64,000 nt of DNA from an uncultured Alphaproteobacteria bacterium (GTDB lineage: Bacteria; Pseudomonadota; Alphaproteobacteria; RF32; CAG-239). Below are positions 25,178-34,432 of the stretch, piece by piece. The translations under genes were made by a program, and so were the position numbers. The notes below the pieces were generated by a model. The model did not search any database. It was not told the DNA's origin and saw nothing but the letters and a program-made list of their open reading frames with translations. The DNA is taken from positions 1 to 64,000 of the forward strand of contig CALYAW010000005.1 in the NCBI GenBank assembly GCA_944393685.1, given 5' to 3'. Position 1 is the first letter of the stretch. Every line of letters begins with the position of its first letter.

Positions 25178-26095
25178 CTATTGCAGATAATTAAGCGGAT
25201 TAACAGCTTTTTTGCCGGCTCTGATTTCAAAGTGCAGTTGAGGCGAGCTGACGCCTCCGGTGCTACCGACGGTAGCGATTTTTTCACCTTTGCGTACTTT
25301 TTGTCCCTTACGCACATTCAAAGAATCATTGTGAGCATAAGCAGTAATCCAACCGCCGCTGTGCTTTATAAGAATAAGATTCCCAAATCCTTTGAGTTCA
25401 TTTCCGGCATAAGCGATAGTGCCGGCATCGGCAGCTTTTACGGTAGTGCCTAGGGGGGCTTTTATATTAATACCGTCATTGTTGCGTCCTTTAGCAATAA
25501 CGCCGAATTTTGAGATGACTTGTCCTCGTACCGGCCAAGCAAATTTACTACTGCGTTTTTTGACAGAGGAAGAGTAAGATGCTGTTTTAGATTTGGACTT
25601 TTGAGGTTTCCAAGAGGAAGAACTTTTTTTCTTGGCAGATCCAGCAGGAGAGTATGAAGATACGGATGCCTGTTTTGTGACAATACTTCCCGGCAATAAC
25701 AGCCTTTGTCCGATGGATAGAGTGAATGGCTCGCGTAGATTGTTTGTTCGGCTGAGCTGTCTCATATCAACATTATAGCGTTTTGAAATGTTATAAAGAG
25801 TGTCACCTTTAGAAACGACATGATACTTTGCATCGGGCATACGCAATTTTTGACCGATTTTTAGGCCATAAGGCGGGCGGATATTGTTTGTTTCGATAAG
25901 TTCTCTAATCGGGACATCATAACGTCTGGCAATGCTGTAAAGTGTATCGCCTTTACGAACCGTGACATAATCAGGTGTTTCTCGTCCCCACCATGTGTTG
26001 GGACCATAATTGAGCAAAGGAATTCTTCCCGAGCTACAGCCACAGGTAACAAAAAGCAACAAAATTAATGTTATAAATGTTTTGAGCTTATTCAT
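25178..26095 (-). CDS. nlpD: NlpD-like lipoprotein, LysM and degenerate LytM domains
   Basis: The signal peptide ends at a lipobox (VTCGCS). Two LysM domains follow at about 42-85 (VTVRKGDTLYSIARRYDV) and 91-135 (HVVSKGDTLYNISKRYNV), then a Ser/Lys linker and an M23/LytM domain at 185-305 (YAGNELKGFGNLILIKHSGG, AYAHNDSLNVRKGQKV, LHFEIRAGKKAVNPLNYL). The metal ligands of active LytM enzymes (HxxxD) are replaced in NNDGINI, as in E. coli NlpD. It therefore probably activates a cell-wall amidase at division rather than cutting peptidoglycan itself. Confidence 0.9.
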   Translation of the reverse strand: MNKLKTFITLILLLFVTCGCSSGRIPLLNYGPNTWWGRETPDYVTVRKGDTLYSIARRYDVPIRELIETNNIRPPYGLKIGQKLRMPDAKYHVVSKGDTLYNISKRYNVDMRQLSRTNNLREPFTLSIGQRLLLPGSIVTKQASVSSYSPAGSAKKKSSSSWKPQKSKSKTASYSSSVKKRSSKFAWPVRGQVISKFGVIAKGRNNDGINIKAPLGTTVKAADAGTIAYAGNELKGFGNLILIKHSGGWITAYAHNDSLNVRKGQKVRKGEKIATVGSTGGVSSPQLHFEIRAGKKAVNPLNYLQ

Positions 26096-26152
26096 TTGCC
26101 CTACAGTATTTTGGTAGATACATATCTGGTATCAAAGCCTAACACGGACAAA

Positions 26153-27190
26153 TTAATTTTTTATTACTCTGAGAAGATTTCCGCGATTATCAGATGAAAC
26201 AACACCATATTCACGGTGTTTCAAGGCCATACCGACATGGCGTTTTACACGTGCTAACATCCCGTCATATGTGTCGCTGAAGTTTTTGCGGTTTGTATAG
26301 GTGACGACAATCATCTGAGCATTATATTCATCAACACGTAAAGATTTCACGGCAGCAACTGTTTCTTGAAAAATCTTAAAAGCGATAGACGAGGCTTTCT
26401 CACGCGCAACACCATTTAGGACGAGCATAATCTTTGTTTTTTCGACGCGGCCGATATTGGCATTGGGCGTCAAGTTTGCAAAACAAACATCGCTGACTAC
26501 TTTGAGCATTTTATCGGCGGTTTCAAAGTCAATTCCTTTACTAATAAAATCGTACAAATCACGAAGTTCAATCACGACGCATGAGAATTCTTTGTTATAG
26601 CGTTTTGCGAGTTGAAAATCATGCTCAAATCTTTCCAAAAGGGCGGTTTCATTGAGGGTGTTTGTTAAAAGATCTCTATTTTCGAACCGCGAGAGATTTT
26701 CTTTCCATGCGCGAGCTTCCGAAATATCTTTACACAAGAAGCTGATTCCCTCGCATTCCAAAATTTCATTGAGCAAAGGACGCTGACGACACATCATTAA
26801 TTGTTTTTGTCCGTCTTTGCGTATCAAAATGCCTTGATTATTAAGAGTAGCTTGGTGTCGATACATTTTGTTTAAGGTAGCGTTTAGGGCGTCACGATTC
26901 GCTTTTTTGTCTTCAAAAAGGCTCCCGAAAACGGATTTTCCGATAAGTTCTTGTTCCATATAACCAAGACTGTCGGCTCCGCTTTGGTTAATAAAAGTAA
27001 TTTCAAAATCTTTGTTTATTTTGAAATAGATATCGCCGGAAGTTGTTTGTGGAGTACTTTGTTGTGTGTCATTTTCTTTAATCAGCTCTTTAAGGTTGCG
27101 GCTGGTCTGCTTAAGTTTATTGCGCAATAGCAAGAGCAGCGCAAGTAAAAGCAAGTTCAAAATGACCGAGATAATAAACCCGCATAACAT
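26153..27190 (-). CDS. PAS-domain protein with degenerate GGDEF domain
   Basis: One N-terminal transmembrane helix (residues 3-22) is followed by a PAS domain at about 50-160 (INKDFEITFINQSGADSLGYMEQELIGKSVF, RKDGQKQLMMCRQRPL) and a GGDEF-like domain at about 170-330 (NRDLLTNTLNETALLERFEHDFQLAKRYNKEFSCVVIEL). At the place of the GGDEF loop the sequence reads GRVEKTKIMLVL, so diguanylate cyclase activity is not expected. It is probably a membrane sensor or a partner of other signalling proteins. It is divergent from the suf operon, sharing its 127-bp upstream region. Confidence 0.8.
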   Translation of the reverse strand: MLCGFIISVILNLLLLALLLLLRNKLKQTSRNLKELIKENDTQQSTPQTTSGDIYFKINKDFEITFINQSGADSLGYMEQELIGKSVFGSLFEDKKANRDALNATLNKMYRHQATLNNQGILIRKDGQKQLMMCRQRPLLNEILECEGISFLCKDISEARAWKENLSRFENRDLLTNTLNETALLERFEHDFQLAKRYNKEFSCVVIELRDLYDFISKGIDFETADKMLKVVSDVCFANLTPNANIGRVEKTKIMLVLNGVAREKASSIAFKIFQETVAAVKSLRVDEYNAQMIVVTYTNRKNFSDTYDGMLARVKRHVGMALKHREYGVVSSDNRGNLLRVIKN

Positions 27191-27233
27191 TATCTTTCTC
27201 CGTATTTAATAAACATACTAGCTTTCAGCATAG

Positions 27234-27281
27234 TTTGCCAAAAGCTAAAATAAGGTTAAATATGGGTTGCATTTTGGCAAA
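27234..27281. promoter_or_regulatory. Paired palindromic sites upstream of sufB
   Basis: TTTGCCAAAA (27234-27243) and TTTTGGCAAA (27272-27281) are exact inverted copies, 38 bp apart, and each contains a short palindrome TTTGSCAAA. They lie between the divergent PAS/GGDEF gene and sufB, where an operator for the iron-sulphur operon would be expected. No iscR-type regulator is encoded beside the operon. The regulator is unknown, and chance cannot be excluded in A+T-rich DNA. Confidence 0.4.
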
Positions 27282-27317
27282 AAAAACACTAGTTTAAGCC
27301 AGAGACAAGGATACAAA

Positions 27318-28763
27318 ATGAGTAAGATAACCGAGATAGCCGACGAGTCTGGCGATAAATATAAATATGGATTTGTGACCGATATTGAGTCCGAAACCAT
27401 ACCCAAAGGGCTGACAGCAGATATTATACGAATGATATCTGCCAAAAAAGGTGAGCCCGAATGGTTGCTTTCGTGGCGCCTGAAAGCCTTTGAATTTTGG
27501 CAGACGATGAGCGAGCCTTCTTGGGCAAAATTAAGTTACGACAAAATAGATTATCAAGATTTGTATTATTATTCTGCGCCAAAGCAGAAAAAAACGCCCA
27601 AAAGTCTTGCTGAAGTCGATAAAAGTTTGTTAGAAACATATGATAAATTAGGGATTCCTCTGAAAGAACAAGAGGTTTTGGCTGGAGTCGTGGCTGTTGA
27701 TGCGGTTTTTGATTCTGTATCTGTTGCGACTACATATCGTTCCAAATTGGCAGAAAAAGGTATTATTTTTTGTTCAATTTCGGAGGCCATTAAAGAGTAT
27801 CCCGAATTAGTGCAAAAATATCTTGGTTCAGTAGTTCCATACACGGATAATTTTTTTGCGTGTTTAAATTCAGCGGTTTTTACGGATGGGTCGTTCGTTT
27901 ATATTCCCAAAGGAATACGTTGTCCGATGGAGCTGTCGACATATTTTCGAATCAATGCCAAGAATACGGGGCAATTTGAGCGCACGCTAATTGTTGCGGA
28001 TGAGGGCAGTTATGTATCATATTTGGAAGGATGTACGGCGCCGCAACGAGATGAGAATCAGCTCCATGCAGCGATTGTGGAGATCGTAGTTCTTAAAGAT
28101 GCAGAGGTAAAGTATTCAACGGTTCAGAACTGGTATCCCGGAGACAAAGACGGCAAAGGTGGTGTCTATAATTTTGTAACCAAACGAGCGGCTTGCAGAG
28201 GAGATAATTCCAAAATCTCGTGGACACAGGTAGAAACGGGTTCGGCAGTTACATGGAAGTATCCGTCTTGTGTCTTGCAAGGCAATAACTCGGTTGGAGA
28301 GTTTTACTCTGTTGCCATAACCAATAATCGTCAACAGGCGGATACCGGTACAAAGATGATCCATATTGGCCACAACACGACATCAAAGATAATTTCAAAA
28401 GGTATTTCTGCGGGTTTTTCCAATCAAACATATAGAGGGCTTGTAAAAATCACACCAGGAGCAAAAAATGCGCGTAATTATTCGCAATGTGACAGCTTAT
28501 TAATTGGGAAAAATTGTGGTTCACACACAGTTCCCTATATTGAAAATCGGAACAAAAGCGCTAAAATCGAACACGAAGCCACCACTTCTAAAATTAGCGA
28601 TGAACAACTTTTTTATTGCCAAAGTCGCGGCATCGGAGAAGAAGAGGCCATCAGCTTGATTGTAAATGGCTTTTGTAAAGAAGTAATGCAGCATTTGCCG
28701 ATGGAATTTGCCATAGAAGCGGCCAAACTTATTAATATTTCACTGGAAGGAAGTGTCGGATAA
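27318..28763 (+). CDS. sufB: Fe-S cluster assembly scaffold SufB
   Basis: The 481-residue protein has the SufB core [53 protein letters not shown], and the C-terminal [40 protein letters not shown] region. It forms the SufBC2D scaffold on which [Fe-S] clusters are built. ATG 27318 is preferred because AAGG lies 7 bases upstream; an upstream in-frame ATG at 27267 lies within the promoter region. It heads the operon and its stop overlaps the next start (TAATG). Confidence 0.97.
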   Translation: MSKITEIADESGDKYKYGFVTDIESETIPKGLTADIIRMISAKKGEPEWLLSWRLKAFEFWQTMSEPSWAKLSYDKIDYQDLYYYSAPKQKKTPKSLAEVDKSLLETYDKLGIPLKEQEVLAGVVAVDAVFDSVSVATTYRSKLAEKGIIFCSISEAIKEYPELVQKYLGSVVPYTDNFFACLNSAVFTDGSFVYIPKGIRCPMELSTYFRINAKNTGQFERTLIVADEGSYVSYLEGCTAPQRDENQLHAAIVEIVVLKDAEVKYSTVQNWYPGDKDGKGGVYNFVTKRAACRGDNSKISWTQVETGSAVTWKYPSCVLQGNNSVGEFYSVAITNNRQQADTGTKMIHIGHNTTSKIISKGISAGFSNQTYRGLVKITPGAKNARNYSQCDSLLIGKNCGSHTVPYIENRNKSAKIEHEATTSKISDEQLFYCQSRGIGEEEAISLIVNGFCKEVMQHLPMEFAIEAAKLINISLEGSVG

Positions 28764-29050
28764 TGATTAATCCTATTTTGAAAAGAGCATTGGAGACATG
28801 GGGCGAGAAAGCTCAAATGTTGATGGTTGTTGAAGAAATGTCTGAGTTGATGAAAGAGGTTTTAAAAAACATCAATCGTAAAAAAGACAATATTGCAGAA
28901 ATTATTGAAGAAACGGCGGATGTAGAAATAATGCTAGAGCAGCTCAAAGAAAATTATCACATTGCAGAGAAGGTAGAAACCTATAAAAACAACAAAATAA
29001 AAATGATAGAGCAGCGCCTAAATGATTGGGACAAAACACACGCCGCCTGA
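28763..29050 (+). CDS. MazG-like nucleotide pyrophosphohydrolase
   Basis: The 95-residue protein is mostly helical with the metal-binding pattern of all-alpha NTP pyrophosphohydrolases: VVEEMSELMKEV followed by IIEETADVEIMLEQL (EExxE...ExxD). Such enzymes cleave (d)NTPs to monophosphates and pyrophosphate. The gene sits between sufB and sufC, overlapping the sufB stop by one base. That is an unusual place for a MazG-type gene; whether it is functionally tied to cluster assembly is unknown. Confidence 0.8.
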   Translation: MINPILKRALETWGEKAQMLMVVEEMSELMKEVLKNINRKKDNIAEIIEETADVEIMLEQLKENYHIAEKVETYKNNKIKMIEQRLNDWDKTHAA

Positions 29051-29062
29051 TAAGGAAAAAAG

Positions 29063-29821
29063 ATGACAACACCGATTTTGGAAATAGAAGATTTATATGC
29101 CCGCGTCGGCGATAAAGAAATAATCAAAGGTTTTAATCTTACCATAAATAAGGGGGAGATTCATGCCATCATGGGACCTAACGGGGCCGGAAAGTCAACT
29201 TTGTCCAACATTTTGTGCGGCAAGCCAGGTTATGAGGTTACTTCAGGTTCGGTTCGGTTTAAGGGAAAAGACTTATTAGTAATGTCGCCGGAAGAAAGAG
29301 CTTGTGAAGGTATCTTTTTGGCAATGCAGTATCCTGTAGAGATACCGGGCGTGCCGGTAACAACTTTTTTGAAGCATGCGGTTAATGCGATAAGAAAACA
29401 TCGTGGGCAGGCAGAACTAGATACCATGGATTTTATCAAGATGGTGCGTGAAGAGGGCAAAAAATTCAAGCTCGATGCCGAAATGATAAAAAGAGCAGTG
29501 AATGTAGGTTTTTCCGGAGGCGAGAAAAAACGACTCGAAGCTTTGCAAATGGCAGTTTTAAAGCCTGATTTTGCGATTCTGGATGAAGCAGATTCAGGTC
29601 TTGATATTGATGCTCTAAAAATTGTTGCGGAAGGGATTAACTCATTGCGTGATGGAAGGCGCTCAATGTTAATCATTACCCATTTTCAACGATTGTTGAA
29701 TCACGTTGTTCCGGATTTTGTGCATGTTTATGCAGATGGTCACATTGTCAAATCTGGCGGTAAAGAATTGGCGGTTGAGCTGGAAGAAAAAGGCTATGCC
29801 GAGTTTGAAAGAGAGAAATAG
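29063..29821 (+). CDS. sufC: Fe-S assembly ATPase SufC
   Basis: The ABC-type ATPase of 252 residues has Walker A GPNGAGKST near residue 35, the signature NVGFSGGEKKRLEALQM, Walker B PDFAILDEADSGLD, and the switch His in IITHFQRLL. NILCGKPGYEVTSG and MSPEERACEGIFLAMQYPVEIPGV are specific to SufC. It drives conformational change of SufBD. It is followed directly, without a gap, by sufD. Confidence 0.97.
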   Translation: MTTPILEIEDLYARVGDKEIIKGFNLTINKGEIHAIMGPNGAGKSTLSNILCGKPGYEVTSGSVRFKGKDLLVMSPEERACEGIFLAMQYPVEIPGVPVTTFLKHAVNAIRKHRGQAELDTMDFIKMVREEGKKFKLDAEMIKRAVNVGFSGGEKKRLEALQMAVLKPDFAILDEADSGLDIDALKIVAEGINSLRDGRRSMLIITHFQRLLNHVVPDFVHVYADGHIVKSGGKELAVELEEKGYAEFEREK

Positions 29822-31069
29822 ATGGCTGGATTGCTGCAACAGGTTTCTTTGCCGGGAGAAGAAATCCCTTGGTTAAACGAGATACGCCGCCGCGGTCGTA
29901 TGGTATTTGAGGCAACGGGGATTCCGACAGCCAAGACTGAGGCCTGGAAATATACAAAACCACGGGAATTGGGTGGAGATGATTTTGTATTGGCATTGCC
30001 TAGCAATAATTTGGATGCCTCAATACCGAATTTAGCTTTTGATAGTTATCGGATTTGTTTTGAAAATGGGATTTTTAATCCTCGACAAAGCATCTTACCT
30101 CAAGGTGTTGAGGTATTGCCTTTGATTGAGGTTATAATGTTTCATCCGGAATATCGGACACTAATAAATGCAAACATACAGCTGGAAAGATTTCCCTTTG
30201 CAGCATTAAACAGCGCATATTTGAATGAAGGTGTCTTTATTCACATAGATTCTAAGGTTGAAATAAAAAAGCCGCTTACCATCCTATATCACACTGATAA
30301 CAAGAACCAAAATTTATTATGCAATTTACACAATCTGATTCTATTGGATGAACAAGCATCTGCCAAATTGATAGAATACCATTGTTATAAAGGTGAGCTC
30401 AAATCACGTTATTTTGTTAATGTAGTCAACGAGATTTATTTGCGGCGTGGAGCCTTTTTAAAGCACTACAAAGTTCAAGATGAAGCGTTTAAGTCCAATC
30501 ATATAGCTTTGAACTGTGTGGACGAGGCGTCAAATGCTGTTTATCAAGCATTTTGTTTACAAAAAGGGGCTAATATAGCGCGAAATGAAACGCATGTTTT
30601 ATTGAAAGAAGAAGGCGCGTTTGCGGAGATTAATGGAGCTTACGTGATGAATGGTTGGGCGACGCTTGATACGACAACGGATATCGAACATCTTGCCCCC
30701 AATACGATTTCTCACCAACTGGTAAAAGGTGTTATTGGTGGAGATGCCAAAGGTGTTTTTCAAGGAAAAATACATATAGCGCCATTAGCAATCAAAACAG
30801 AAGGAACTCAACTTCATAAAGCTCTTTTACTAAGTGATACTGCGGAAGTAGATGTTAAGCCGGAGCTTGAAATTTTTGCAGATGATGTCAAGTGTTCACA
30901 TGGCGCAGCCAGTGGAGAACTGGATGAAGATAAACTTTTTTATATGCGTTCGCGCGGGATAAAAGAGGAAGAAGCGCGCCGCCTTTTGATTGATGCCTAT
31001 CTTGAGGATGTTATATCCAAAATAGAGGATGAAAAAATCGCTTCTTGGATTAGGTTAATGGCAAAATAA
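29822..31069 (+). CDS. sufD: Fe-S assembly protein SufD
   Basis: The 415-residue protein has TGIPTAKTEAWKYTKPREL at the N-terminus and the beta-helix and C-terminal SufBD core (EINGAYVMNGWATLDTTTDIEH, GVFQGKIHIAPLAIKTEGTQLHKALLLSD, DDVKCSHGAASGELDEDKLFYMRSRGI). It pairs with SufB in the scaffold and helps iron entry. It begins at the base after the sufC stop. Confidence 0.97.
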   Translation: MAGLLQQVSLPGEEIPWLNEIRRRGRMVFEATGIPTAKTEAWKYTKPRELGGDDFVLALPSNNLDASIPNLAFDSYRICFENGIFNPRQSILPQGVEVLPLIEVIMFHPEYRTLINANIQLERFPFAALNSAYLNEGVFIHIDSKVEIKKPLTILYHTDNKNQNLLCNLHNLILLDEQASAKLIEYHCYKGELKSRYFVNVVNEIYLRRGAFLKHYKVQDEAFKSNHIALNCVDEASNAVYQAFCLQKGANIARNETHVLLKEEGAFAEINGAYVMNGWATLDTTTDIEHLAPNTISHQLVKGVIGGDAKGVFQGKIHIAPLAIKTEGTQLHKALLLSDTAEVDVKPELEIFADDVKCSHGAASGELDEDKLFYMRSRGIKEEEARRLLIDAYLEDVISKIEDEKIASWIRLMAK

Positions 31070-31087
31070 TTTATCAAAGGATGCGAG

Positions 31088-32302
31088 ATGTATGATATTA
31101 AGCAAATAAGAAAAGATTTTCCGGTTCTTACTCGACCAATAAACGGTAAACCCAACACATTTTTGGACACGGCAGCTTCGGCTCAAAAGCCGCAATGCGT
31201 TATAGATTGTATGATGAATATTTATACTCGGGAATATTCAAACGTTCATCGAGGTTCTTATTTGTTGAGTGAGGAGATTACGTCCGAATATGAAAAATCC
31301 AGAGATATTGTTCGCAAATTTCTCAATGCTCAAGACAGTTCGGAAATCATATTTACTCGCAACGCGACAGAGTCAATAAATCTTATTGCTTCAAGTTGGG
31401 GGCGCAAATTTTTAACCAAAATGGATGAAGTTCTTATTTCGGAGGCAGAGCATCATGCCAATTTGGTTCCATGGCAAGTTTTGCGAGACGAAATAGGTTT
31501 TGAACTAAAAATCTTTAAGATAAATGACGATGGCAGTTTCAATTGGGATGAATACCAAAGACATCTCAACGGCAAGACGGCTTTGGTGGCGATAACAGGG
31601 ATGTCCAATGTTTTAGGGACGATATTTCCGCTAAAAGAAATGATAGGAGCAGCCCATCAAGTCGGAGCCAAGGTTTTGGTCGATGGTTGCCAATATGTGG
31701 TTCACCAGCCTGTTGATGTAAAGGATTTGGATTGTGATTTTCTAGCGTTTTCCGGACACAAAACCTATGGTCCGAGCGGCATAGGAGTTCTTTACGGTAA
31801 GCAGCAATTGCTAGAGGCTATGCCGCCTTATCAATACGGAGGAGATATGGTGGATGTTGTAACCTATCAAACAACAACATTTGATGTCCCTCCCGCTCGA
31901 TTTGAAGCAGGAACGCCTGCTATTGTTCAAGCGATTGGTCTGGGCGCGGCTTTGAAATATATGATGAATATAGGAATGGATAATATTCATAATCATGAAA
32001 AAGAGCTAACCGCATATATGCGCTTGCGTTTGGCAGAGATAGATGGTTTGAAAGAAGTCGGAACAGCGGAAGACAAAGGAGGTGTATTCTCCATAAATAT
32101 TGATGGAATTCATCCTCAAGATTTGGCGTTTATTTTAGACAAAGAAGGTGTTTCTGTTCGTGTTGGACATCATTGTGCGGCACCGCTTGTTCGCCGAATG
32201 GGATACGAAAGTTTAGCTCGTGCATCTTTAGGTCTTTACAGCAATAAAGAAGATGTTGATAGGTTTATTGCAGCTCTCCAAAAAGCCAAAACATTTTTTT
32301 AG
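31088..32302 (+). CDS. sufS: Cysteine desulfurase SufS
   Basis: This 404-residue group II cysteine desulfurase has the PLP lysine in SGHKTYGPSG (Lys225) and the persulfide-forming cysteine in VRVGHHCAAPL (Cys363). TASAQKPQCVID and NVHRGSYLLSEE are typical SufS. It takes sulphur from cysteine and hands it to SufE, encoded 2.8 kb downstream in the same run of genes. Confidence 0.97.
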   Translation: MYDIKQIRKDFPVLTRPINGKPNTFLDTAASAQKPQCVIDCMMNIYTREYSNVHRGSYLLSEEITSEYEKSRDIVRKFLNAQDSSEIIFTRNATESINLIASSWGRKFLTKMDEVLISEAEHHANLVPWQVLRDEIGFELKIFKINDDGSFNWDEYQRHLNGKTALVAITGMSNVLGTIFPLKEMIGAAHQVGAKVLVDGCQYVVHQPVDVKDLDCDFLAFSGHKTYGPSGIGVLYGKQQLLEAMPPYQYGGDMVDVVTYQTTTFDVPPARFEAGTPAIVQAIGLGAALKYMMNIGMDNIHNHEKELTAYMRLRLAEIDGLKEVGTAEDKGGVFSINIDGIHPQDLAFILDKEGVSVRVGHHCAAPLVRRMGYESLARASLGLYSNKEDVDRFIAALQKAKTFF

Positions 32303-32311
32303 GACAAAAAG

Positions 32312-33205
32312 ATGAACGACCTATGGTGGACATATGCACTAACGGGCAGTTTTGTCGGAGCCTTGTATGTATATATAAACCAGATACTTCGATTAAATCC
32401 CCATGTTGCGATGATATATCGAGGGGTTGTCTTTTTTGTTATTTTGTTGTCTATTTTTCCATTGTTTACGCCGATACAAAATCCTTTGTTTTATCTATTT
32501 TGCATTATACAAGGGTTTATCATAAGTATTGCGGATACGCGTATGTTTAGATTATCCAAAGTTTTTGGAGGCGAAGCCACAAGCTTGTATCAGCCATTAA
32601 GCATCGGCGCTGTATTTTTTCTTTGGTTGCTGATAAATCCGAGGCAGATGCTAACCGCATTGTCGCATCCTCTTTCTTTTGCGGCGGAAATTATCTGTTT
32701 ATTGATAGTTTCTTATGCGATGATAAAATTAAAGAAAGCCAAAATATCAAAACGCATTATTCGTTTTTTGCTCCCCTTGGTCATAGTCATTATGGTAAAT
32801 GATGTTATGAATAAAAAATGTATGGACGCTGGAGCTGAAAATATAATTTCAGCCATATACTATTACAATCTGATAACGTCTTTTGTTATTGGTGGCTGCG
32901 CTTTATTTAATTACCAAAAATATAAAGTCAGCCATTGTTTTTTTGATATAAAAAGTTTACTTACAAGTATAATTTTTTTGATAATGATTACGTTGGTGGT
33001 GATTACCAAAAATACGGCCATGTTTTATACTCCCAATCCGGCCTACGCCACGGCAATTTTAAGTTTTGCACCATTATGGATTATAGGAGTTAATCAGGTT
33101 TTGCAAAGGTACGGTTTGCTAAAAAGTGTTTACAGAGAAGATCCAAGGTATATGATAATGGCAGTTTTGGGAATAATTTTTATGATATTGATAGTAAACG
33201 GATAA
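32312..33205 (+). CDS. DMT/EamA-like membrane transporter
   Basis: The 297-residue protein is hydrophobic throughout, with about ten transmembrane segments in two similar halves (YALTGSFVGALYVYINQIL, IIQGFIISIADTRMF; then ILSFAPLWIIGVNQVLQ near the C-terminus). This is the pattern of the drug/metabolite transporter superfamily. It lies 9 bases after sufS and 4 before sufT, so it is embedded in the suf operon. The substrate is unknown; a link to sulphur or iron supply would be inference. Confidence 0.7.
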   Translation: MNDLWWTYALTGSFVGALYVYINQILRLNPHVAMIYRGVVFFVILLSIFPLFTPIQNPLFYLFCIIQGFIISIADTRMFRLSKVFGGEATSLYQPLSIGAVFFLWLLINPRQMLTALSHPLSFAAEIICLLIVSYAMIKLKKAKISKRIIRFLLPLVIVIMVNDVMNKKCMDAGAENIISAIYYYNLITSFVIGGCALFNYQKYKVSHCFFDIKSLLTSIIFLIMITLVVITKNTAMFYTPNPAYATAILSFAPLWIIGVNQVLQRYGLLKSVYREDPRYMIMAVLGIIFMILIVNG

Positions 33206-33209
33206 GAAT

Positions 33210-33650
33210 ATGGCAGATACACAAGACAAAGTTTTGACAGAAAATGAAGAGCAACTCCTAACGGCCATGGGCTTGGGAGAAGACGGGGCAATGACCAAAG
33301 ATTACATAGCTTACGCCGGTAAGAGGCTGCGTCCTGAGGATGCATCAAGAGCATCAAAAGAGCAGATAATAGAAGCCTTGCGCACGGTTTCTGATCCTGA
33401 AATAATGATAAATATATGGGATATGGGACTGGTTTATAAAATTGTGCAAGAAGATAATGGAGATGTTAAAATAGATATGACCGTCACTGCGCCGACTTGT
33501 CCGGTGGCGGGGATATTGCCGCAACAAGCAGCGGATGCGGTAGCCTCTCTGGAAGGGGTAGGTTTGGTCGAGGTCAAAATTGTTTGGGAGCCGGCGTGGA
33601 GCTTTGAAAATATGAGTGACGAAGCCAAGGCGATGATAGAACTTTTTTAA
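33210..33650 (+). CDS. sufT: Fe-S maturation factor SufT (DUF59/MIP18)
   Basis: SKEQIIEALRTVSDPEIMINIWDMGLVYKI and KIDMTVTAPTCPVAGILP are the MIP18/DUF59 core, with the conserved Cys in TAPTCP; an N-terminal extension of about 45 residues and the C-terminal WEPAWSFENMSDEAK are typical of SufT. SufT assists delivery of [Fe-S] clusters to client proteins. It closes the compact part of the operon; about 80 bases follow before the next gene. Confidence 0.9.
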   Translation: MADTQDKVLTENEEQLLTAMGLGEDGAMTKDYIAYAGKRLRPEDASRASKEQIIEALRTVSDPEIMINIWDMGLVYKIVQEDNGDVKIDMTVTAPTCPVAGILPQQAADAVASLEGVGLVEVKIVWEPAWSFENMSDEAKAMIELF

Positions 33651-33732
33651 GCTGATTTTTTCAAAAAATAAGTTGTGTTTTGTCTAATTTAATGCTATGC
33701 AGACTCATAACATTAAAAAAGGGTATTTTTTT

Positions 33733-34419
33733 ATGCAAAAGTCAGATTTCATTCCCATAGCAACTCCTCGTTTAATTGTAGACGAGTTTAAGACCTCCGA
33801 CTACGCAAGACTTCAGGAGATAGCATTTAATATTAACCGCAATGCCGATGAACACGCAGCAGAGGGGTATTGTCCTTTTTATACTTTTCAGGTAGACAAA
33901 GATACACCAAACAGAGACATTGCTATTCGTCAAAAAGTATCAGAATTTTTGATTAAAGCGGAACGCGAGCGCAATCAAGAGCCTCGTTCAACCTATCGAA
34001 TGGCGGTTCGTTTACCGGATGGCAAGCTCATAGGCAATGCCACCGTTGATATGTTGCCGATAGAAGAAGACGGTAAGAAAATATACGGAGATTTGGGCTA
34101 TTTTATAGATCCTCAATATGGCGAGCATGGATATGCTACGGAAGCCGTAAGGGGACTGGTTCATCATTTTTTTAAGAAATACAAAAAGCTGGATATTACG
34201 GCTCATCCAGCCAACAAATTTTCTCGCAAATTAATTGAGCGCATCGGAGGGGTGCAGGTTGGATATAAGGAAGCATCGCACTACGGACATGGAGAGCCCA
34301 GAGCTGTTTTTGAGGTCCATAAAGCTGACTTTTATCGAAGCTGTGCATTTAATCGTCAGATGCCGAATTTGTTGACGATTTTAATTAATCGCCAAATCGC
34401 ACAAGGTGGTAAAAAATAA
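33733..34419 (+). CDS. GNAT-family N-acetyltransferase
   Basis: The N-terminus has TPRLIVDEFKTSDYARLQEIA, as in RimJ/RimL-type acetyltransferases. The acetyl-CoA site is in YFIDPQYGEHGYATEAVRGLVHHFF, followed by ANKFSRKLIERIGGVQVGY. The length of 228 residues includes a C-terminal extension. ATG 33733 follows AAAAGGG at good spacing; an in-frame ATG 36 bases earlier lacks one. The acceptor is unknown. It overlaps neither neighbour and may have its own promoter in the 80-base gap upstream. Confidence 0.82.
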   Translation: MQKSDFIPIATPRLIVDEFKTSDYARLQEIAFNINRNADEHAAEGYCPFYTFQVDKDTPNRDIAIRQKVSEFLIKAERERNQEPRSTYRMAVRLPDGKLIGNATVDMLPIEEDGKKIYGDLGYFIDPQYGEHGYATEAVRGLVHHFFKKYKKLDITAHPANKFSRKLIERIGGVQVGYKEASHYGHGEPRAVFEVHKADFYRSCAFNRQMPNLLTILINRQIAQGGKK

Positions 34420-34432
34420 AAAAGGGAAATTT

